Assembly: GCA_020632875.1 (NCBI GenBank)
Contig: JACKET010000004.1
Coordinates: 186,001-250,000, forward strand
DNA length: 64,000 nucleotides
Reading direction: 5' to 3'
Source of the DNA: Alphaproteobacteria bacterium
Lineage (GTDB): Bacteria; Myxococcota_A; UBA796; GCA-2862545
Position 1 is the first letter of the stretch. Each line of letters begins with the position of its first letter. Of this stretch, positions 60,830 through 64,000 are shown piece by piece. A program made the translations under genes and the position numbers. The notes below the pieces were generated by a model. It was not told where the DNA came from. It did not search any database and saw nothing but the letters and a program-made list of their open reading frames with translations.

Positions 60830-61345
60830 ATGCTCGTCCTGGCCGCCGTCCTGGCGTGTTCCGATGCCCATGCGCTGCAGCGGGTGCAGTCCGGTCCGAC
60901 CCTCGAGCTGGGCGTCGGGCCGGCGCTCGGCGGGGCGCCCGCGCGGTTCGCGGTCGGCGGCCAGCTCTCGGCGGGCTGGTGGGTCGGGCCGTACGACGAC
61001 GACTATGCGCTCGGCCGGTTCTGGGCCGTCGCGGTGACGGGCCGCGCGGACTTCGAGGTCGTGAGCGGTGACCTGCGCATCGCGCCGATGCTCGAGATCC
61101 GCCGCGGGATGGACCTGTTCGTGGTGGCGCCGCACTTCTTCCTCGCCGGCGGCCCGGTGATCGGGCTCGGCGATCCGCAGGCCGTCGGCGCGACGGGGCG
61201 CATCGGCGGCGGCGTGAAGCTGCGCCGCACCCCGAAGCTCGGGTTCACGGCGCGGCTCGGTGGGGGCGTCGACTACCTCGGCGGCAAGGTCTCGCCGGCC
61301 GTCGGGCTCACGATCGGGGCGGGCTGGTCGTCGCCGGTTCGGTAG
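60830..61345 (+). CDS. Secreted beta-barrel-like protein
   Basis: 171-aa exported protein: signal peptide MLVLAAVLACSDAHA, then strands typical of a small outer-membrane barrel or porin-like fold (PTLELGVGPALGGAPA; FAVGGQLSAGWWVG; GRADFEVVSGDLRIAPMLEIRR; GFTARLGGGVDYLGGKVSPAVGLTIGAG). The alternating hydrophobic/Gly pattern and terminal aromatic support this. No family recognised. Divergent from hemE; the 75-base gap between them must carry both promoters. Confidence 0.7.
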   Translation: MLVLAAVLACSDAHALQRVQSGPTLELGVGPALGGAPARFAVGGQLSAGWWVGPYDDDYALGRFWAVAVTGRADFEVVSGDLRIAPMLEIRRGMDLFVVAPHFFLAGGPVIGLGDPQAVGATGRIGGGVKLRRTPKLGFTARLGGGVDYLGGKVSPAVGLTIGAGWSSPVR

Positions 61346-61420
61346 CCGGGAGCCCGGGAGCCGGGAGCCGGGAGCCAGGAGCCGGGAGCCAGGAGCCAGG
61401 AGCCTGGAGCCTGGAGCCAG
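61345..61420. repeat. Heptamer tandem repeat GCCNGGA
   Basis: About eleven copies of a 7-base unit (GCCGGGA, GCCAGGA, GCCTGGA), one with an extra C, begin at the stop codon of the preceding gene. The unit length gives no continuing frame. First of several repeats in the 348-bp gene-free spacer 61346-61693, which otherwise contains only the items below and a less GC-rich stretch (about 61510-61610). Confidence 0.85.
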
Positions 61421-61438
61421 GGCGCGGCTCGCCTGCCG

Positions 61439-61683
61439 GTCGAGTGTCGAGTGTCGAGTGTCGAGTGTCGAGGGCCGGACGGATGTCCTTCTGGGGTCAG
61501 ACCCCATTTGGACGTCAGCGCGAACCTCGGCTTTCGGTCGACTGGTCTACGCACTTGTGCCGAAATCGAGAGTCTGGATGTGCCACTGAGCATCGCCCAC
61601 GGGCGCGCGGAGGCAGGATCCTCCACGACGCACCGCAAGCGCCGGGAGCGCACACACCCGACACTCGACACTCGACCCTCGAG
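61439..61683. repeat. Inverted clusters of heptamer GTCGAGT around a palindrome
   Basis: Four perfect copies of GTCGAGT plus one variant occupy 61439-61473. The reverse complement, ACTCGACACTCGACCCTCGA, recurs near 61662-61683, so ~22 bases form inverted arms around ~190 bp. Just inside the left arm lies the palindrome TGGGGTC-A-GACCCCA (61492-61506), extended by GATGTCC/GGACGTC flanks. The layout (inverted arms, then the same palindrome just inside the left arm, between convergent genes) matches that of the element at 49.4-50.3 kb. Confidence 0.75.
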
Positions 61684-61693
61684 CCCGCCGCCC

Positions 61694-62197
61694 TCACTGG
61701 CAGCCGCAGCTCCCGAGGCCCGTGTCCACCACGGCGCCCTCCTCGAACCGGACCGGACAGCACGCCAGCAGCCGCTCGTGGAGCTGCTTGCGCCCGCGCT
61801 GGACCCGCGTCCGCGCGCCGGACAGCGAGAGGCCGTGCCGTGCGGCATAGGCGGCCTGGGACAGCCCCTCGAGATCGACCTCGCGCACCGCCGTGCGGTA
61901 GGGCTCGTCGAGCGCTTCGACCATCGCGGGCAGCCAGGACGCGACGGTGTCCGTCCCCTCGTGCGGCTCGGCCGGCTCCACCGCGATGTCCTCGATCGGC
62001 TCGTGCGGAAGGCCCCGCAGACGATCGAGCGCGAGGTTCCGCGCGACCCGGCGCAGCCACGCGTCCGGCCGGACCACGGGGCCGTCCGTGACGTGGAGCT
62101 TCAGGAGCGCGTCCTGGACCACGTCCTCCGCGGCGACCGGATCGCGGAGGATCCGGCCAGCCACACGGAGCAGATCGGCACGGACCTCCGGCGTCAC
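61694..62197 (-). CDS. ECF sigma factor, SigZ-like, with Cys-rich tail
   Basis: 167-aa extracytoplasmic-function sigma factor. Region 2 has AGRILRDPVAAEDVVQDALLKLH and WLRRVARNLALDRLRG; region 4 has YRTAVREVDLEGLSQAAYAARHGLSLSGARTRVQRGRKQL. The C-terminus carries five Cys in about 25 residues (LLACCPVRF, GSCGCQ), a feature of the SigZ-type group, likely metal- or thiol-sensing. GTG 62197 overlaps the upstream ArsI-like gene by 4 bases (GTGA). There is no anti-sigma gene, so the tail or the partner enzyme may provide control. Confidence 0.86.
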   Translation of the reverse strand: MTPEVRADLLRVAGRILRDPVAAEDVVQDALLKLHVTDGPVVRPDAWLRRVARNLALDRLRGLPHEPIEDIAVEPAEPHEGTDTVASWLPAMVEALDEPYRTAVREVDLEGLSQAAYAARHGLSLSGARTRVQRGRKQLHERLLACCPVRFEEGAVVDTGLGSCGCQ

Positions 62198-62589
62198 GCG
62201 CAGCACCCCTCGCCGCCCGCCACGACGGGCAGATCGTCCGTCACGGTGTACAGCTCCCAGTCGCGCCCATCGGGGTCGGTGGCCCAGGCCTTCTGCTGGA
62301 CGGCCCAGCAGCACGTGACCTCGCCTTCGGTCCGCACGGCGAGGCCGGCGTCGCGGGTGCGCTTCCACGCGTCCTTCGTCTCGGACACGTTCGTGAAACG
62401 CAGGCCGTAGTGGTGCGCGCCGGCCGTGGGCTCGCCGGGCATCAGGGAGAGGACGATCGGGTGCTCCGCCGGTGCGAAGCGCAGGTAGCCCTCGCGGACC
62501 TTGTCGGGCTCCTCGCCGAACAACGCGGCGTAGAAGGCGCGAGCGGCGCCGAGATCACGGGTCTGGAGCGAGAGATGGATGCGGGACAT
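62194..62589 (-). CDS. arsI: ArsI/CadI-like VOC metalloenzyme
   Basis: 131-aa single-domain VOC protein closely matching ArsI, the Fe(II) dioxygenase that cleaves the C-As bond of trivalent organoarsenicals, and the related CadI. The metal triad is at expected spacing (His5, His59 and Glu112), and the arsenic-binding vicinal pair is Cys93-Cys94 in EVTCCWAVQQKAW, followed by DPDGRDWELY. A second vicinal Cys pair ends the protein (GEGCCA). First gene of a coupled pair with the SigZ-like factor. No arsM, arsR or arsB is visible in the window. Confidence 0.85.
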   Translation of the reverse strand: MSRIHLSLQTRDLGAARAFYAALFGEEPDKVREGYLRFAPAEHPIVLSLMPGEPTAGAHHYGLRFTNVSETKDAWKRTRDAGLAVRTEGEVTCCWAVQQKAWATDPDGRDWELYTVTDDLPVVAGGEGCCA

Positions 62590-62640
62590 GGAACCTCCTG
62601 TACCCGGAAGACGATCGAGCCGCGGAACCGACGCAGGTCC

Positions 62641-62681
62641 AGGGTGGCCTCAGCGGGGTCTGACCCCACTGAGGCCACCTT
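62641..62681. repeat. 41-bp hairpin with GGGGTC-T-GACCCC core
   Basis: Centred on 62661 with 18-base arms GGTGGCCTCAGCGGGGTC / GACCCCACTGAGGCCACC (17 of 18 paired, the odd one a G-U in RNA), extending to 20. It lies in the 190-bp divergent gap between the ArsI-like gene and the Spy-like gene. Third copy of the core seen at 49578-49592 and 61492-61506; the outer arms differ between copies. Confidence 0.8.
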
Positions 62682-62699
62682 CACAATCCTTCACACTCC
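62680..62699 (+). promoter_or_regulatory. Tandem 10-bp direct repeat, candidate response-regulator site
   Basis: TTCACAATCC immediately followed by TTCACACTCC, about 80 bases upstream of the Spy-like gene. Two copies in register of ~10 bp are the usual binding pattern of OmpR/PhoB-family regulators, and the regulator gene is in the same operon, so I infer autoregulation. A second pair, GGATGC...GGATGC, lies just downstream (~62702-62718). Confidence 0.35.
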
Positions 62700-62779
62700 G
62701 CAGGATGCCTTCGGATGCGGCCAACACGGGCTGAACACGGGGCCCCTAGGTTGATGACACCACCAACCAGGAGGTCGAC

Positions 62780-63295
62780 ATGAAGCGAATCATCAGCATG
62801 GTCATCGGAGCCGCCGGACTCTCTGCGCTCGCCCTGGGCGGGCTGGCCGTGGCCGGTCCTCCCGGAGGCCCCGGGGGCTTCGGCCCGCACGGCGGCATCG
62901 AGGGGCAGTTCATGCGCGTCCTGCACGAGCTCGACCTGACGGACGCCCAGAAGGCACAGCTCCGCGAGATCCGCGAAGCGAACCGCGACGACATGGAGGC
63001 CGCCCACGCCGAGCGCGAAGCGAACCTCGCCATCGTGAAGGCACAGCTGCTCTCCGACACGCCGGACGTGGCGCTGCTCCACCAGATGATCGACGACCAG
63101 GCGATCGAGATGCAGGCCCGCGCCCACGACCGCATGGACACCATCCTCGAGATCCAGGCGCTCCTCACGCCCGACCAGCGGGCCCTGATCGCCGCGGAGC
63201 TCGACGACGCCCGCGAGCGCTGGTCCGACCGCCGCGAGCGCTTCCGCAACGGCGAAGGGCCCCGCGCCGGCGAAGGCCCCCGCTTCCGCGAGTAG
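62780..63295 (+). CDS. Spy/CpxP-like periplasmic protein (LTXXQ motifs)
   Basis: 171-aa exported protein: signal peptide MKRIISMVIGAAGLSALALGGLAVA, Gly/Pro-rich mature start, then a long-helix domain with two LTxxQ-like motifs, LDLTDAQKAQLREI (~51-64) and LLTPDQRALIA (~130-140). This is the Spy/CpxP fold, which acts as a periplasmic chaperone, metal sensor or stress-signal attenuator. The next genes are a response regulator and probably its kinase, the same pairing as cpxP-cpxRA. GGAGG lies 8 bases before the ATG. Confidence 0.9.
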   Translation: MKRIISMVIGAAGLSALALGGLAVAGPPGGPGGFGPHGGIEGQFMRVLHELDLTDAQKAQLREIREANRDDMEAAHAEREANLAIVKAQLLSDTPDVALLHQMIDDQAIEMQARAHDRMDTILEIQALLTPDQRALIAAELDDARERWSDRRERFRNGEGPRAGEGPRFRE

Positions 63296-63304
63296 TATCG
63301 AGCC

Positions 63305-63994
63305 GTGCCCACCGTCCTGGTCATCGACGACGACGCGCGCCTGCGCGACCTGCTCTCGGAGTACCTCTCCGGGCGCGGGCACACCGTGGTCACCGCCCCG
63401 GACGGGGAGGCCGGGCTCGCCCGGGCCCTCGCCGGGGGCGTCGACATCGCGGTCCTCGACATCATGATGCCGGGCAAGGATGGCCTGCAGGTCCTTCGGG
63501 AGCTGCGGGCCGCTTCGCGTCTGCCGGTGATCGTGCTGACCGCGCGCGGCGACGACTTCGACCGCATCGTCGGCCTCGAGCTCGGCGCCGACGACTACCT
63601 GGCGAAGCCCTTCAATCCACGCGAGCTGACCGCGCGGATCGACGCGATCCTCCGCCGCGCCGCCCAGCCCGCGGAGACCGAGGTCCTCGTGGCAGGCCCC
63701 ATCCGCGTCGACCCCGACCGGCGCACGTGCACGATGCGCGGCGAGCCGGTCGACCTCACCACGACGGAGTTCGATCTCCTCCGCGCGCTCGTGGCCAACG
63801 CCGGGCGCGTCATCCCGCGCGAGAAGCTCATGGAGCTCGCCCGCGGCGAGGCGTTCGCGGCCTTCGACCGCTCCGTGGACGTCCACGTGAGCCACCTCCG
63901 CCGCAAGCTCGGCGACAGCGCGCGGTCCCCCGCGCTCATCAAGACGGTCCGCGGCATCGGCTACCTCGTGCCGCGCGACCCCGAAGCGCCATGA
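63305..63994 (+). CDS. OmpR/CpxR-family response regulator
   Basis: 229-aa transcription regulator. Receiver domain ~1-118: acidic pocket DDD (8-10), phosphoryl-accepting Asp52 in VLDIMMPGKDG, Thr at LTARG, Lys101 in LAKPF. Winged-helix DNA-binding domain ~128-225 with TTTEFDLLRALVANAGRVIPREKL and SVDVHVSHLRRKLGD. GTG 63305 is 9 bases after the Spy-like stop. It ends with a 4-base overlap with the next start codon. Confidence 0.95.
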   Translation: MPTVLVIDDDARLRDLLSEYLSGRGHTVVTAPDGEAGLARALAGGVDIAVLDIMMPGKDGLQVLRELRAASRLPVIVLTARGDDFDRIVGLELGADDYLAKPFNPRELTARIDAILRRAAQPAETEVLVAGPIRVDPDRRTCTMRGEPVDLTTTEFDLLRALVANAGRVIPREKLMELARGEAFAAFDRSVDVHVSHLRRKLGDSARSPALIKTVRGIGYLVPRDPEAP

Positions 63995-64000
63995 GCCTCA
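63991..64000 (+). CDS. Start of the next gene, probably the cognate sensor kinase (edge)
   Basis: Only ATGAGCCTCA is in the window, overlapping the regulator stop as ATGA. A histidine kinase is expected from the position and coupling after an OmpR-family regulator; nothing of the protein can be seen. Confidence 0.3.

Noticed and set aside
1..64000. tRNA, rRNA or tmRNA genes
   Set aside because: No cloverleaf with a TTCGA/CCA end or rRNA signature was noticed; a covariance search would be needed to exclude small RNAs.

Overview
The window looks like chromosomal DNA of a high-GC member of the Myxococcota or old Deltaproteobacteria. The signs are a large Ser/Thr kinase with a DWG in place of DFG, several lipoproteins with Asp-Thr/Asp-Ser tracts after the lipobox, a MYXO-CTERM-like protein, a TIGR02996-like protein, a fused SelD, and strong codon-position GC bias. 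The bias leaves long spurious ORFs open antisense to real genes. Coding density is high and genes are often joined by 4-base GTGA/ATGA overlaps. I saw no rRNA, tRNA or CRISPR array. All family names are assigned by eye from motifs; no search was run.

Layout: 0-6.3 kb holds a truncated Ser/Thr kinase, a Nudix hydrolase, a CBS-pair protein, a DnaJ-like/PDZ pair, two small heat-shock proteins, and TatD with a membrane protein. From 6.4 to 15 kb an oligopeptide-type ABC importer is split: binding protein and first permease at 6.4-9.2 kb, second permease at 14.0-15.0 kb. Between them lie a lipoprotein, a tandem pair of unrecognised ~500-residue paralogues and a reverse-strand envelope protein. From 15 to 23 kb come a disordered TM-anchored protein, a PuuE-like deacetylase, a TIGR02996-like protein, and a three-gene Gld-type ABC exporter operon (ATPase, fused GldF/GldG, DUF4340). 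From 23.18 to 25.3 kb is a gene-free array of long imperfect repeats.

From 25.4 to 34.8 kb are a MacAB-type efflux operon, a double-domain VOC protein, a Prc/Tsp protease operon and a MYXO-CTERM-like protein. From 34.9 to 43.7 kb are envelope proteins, a NADH-dehydrogenase/SelD fusion followed by a COG0523 GTPase, a helical repeat protein, and a thioesterase with SufE. From 43.8 to 49.3 kb is a tightly coupled methylmalonyl-CoA mutase operon (small subunit, large subunit, MeaB, ThiD). From 49.4 to 50.3 kb is a gene-poor segment bounded by 100-bp inverted repeats of 93% identity. From 50.4 to 61.3 kb are mainly envelope proteins plus a di-haem oxidoreductase, QueE and HemE. From 61.3 kb to the end are a repeat-rich spacer, an ArsI-like/SigZ-like pair, and a Spy-like protein followed by a response regulator and the first codons of a probable kinase.

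The most unusual signals are non-coding: the 23-25 kb array with internal inverted repeats, the 927-bp inverted-repeat element, and a palindrome core, GGGGTC-W-GACCCC, found at three distant spacers (49.6, 61.5, 62.7 kb). The most interesting protein systems are the tandem paralogue pair inside the split importer, the ArsI/SigZ unit, the SelD-fusion/COG0523 pair, and a CehA/McbA-like lipoprotein that seems to have lost its metal-binding histidines.
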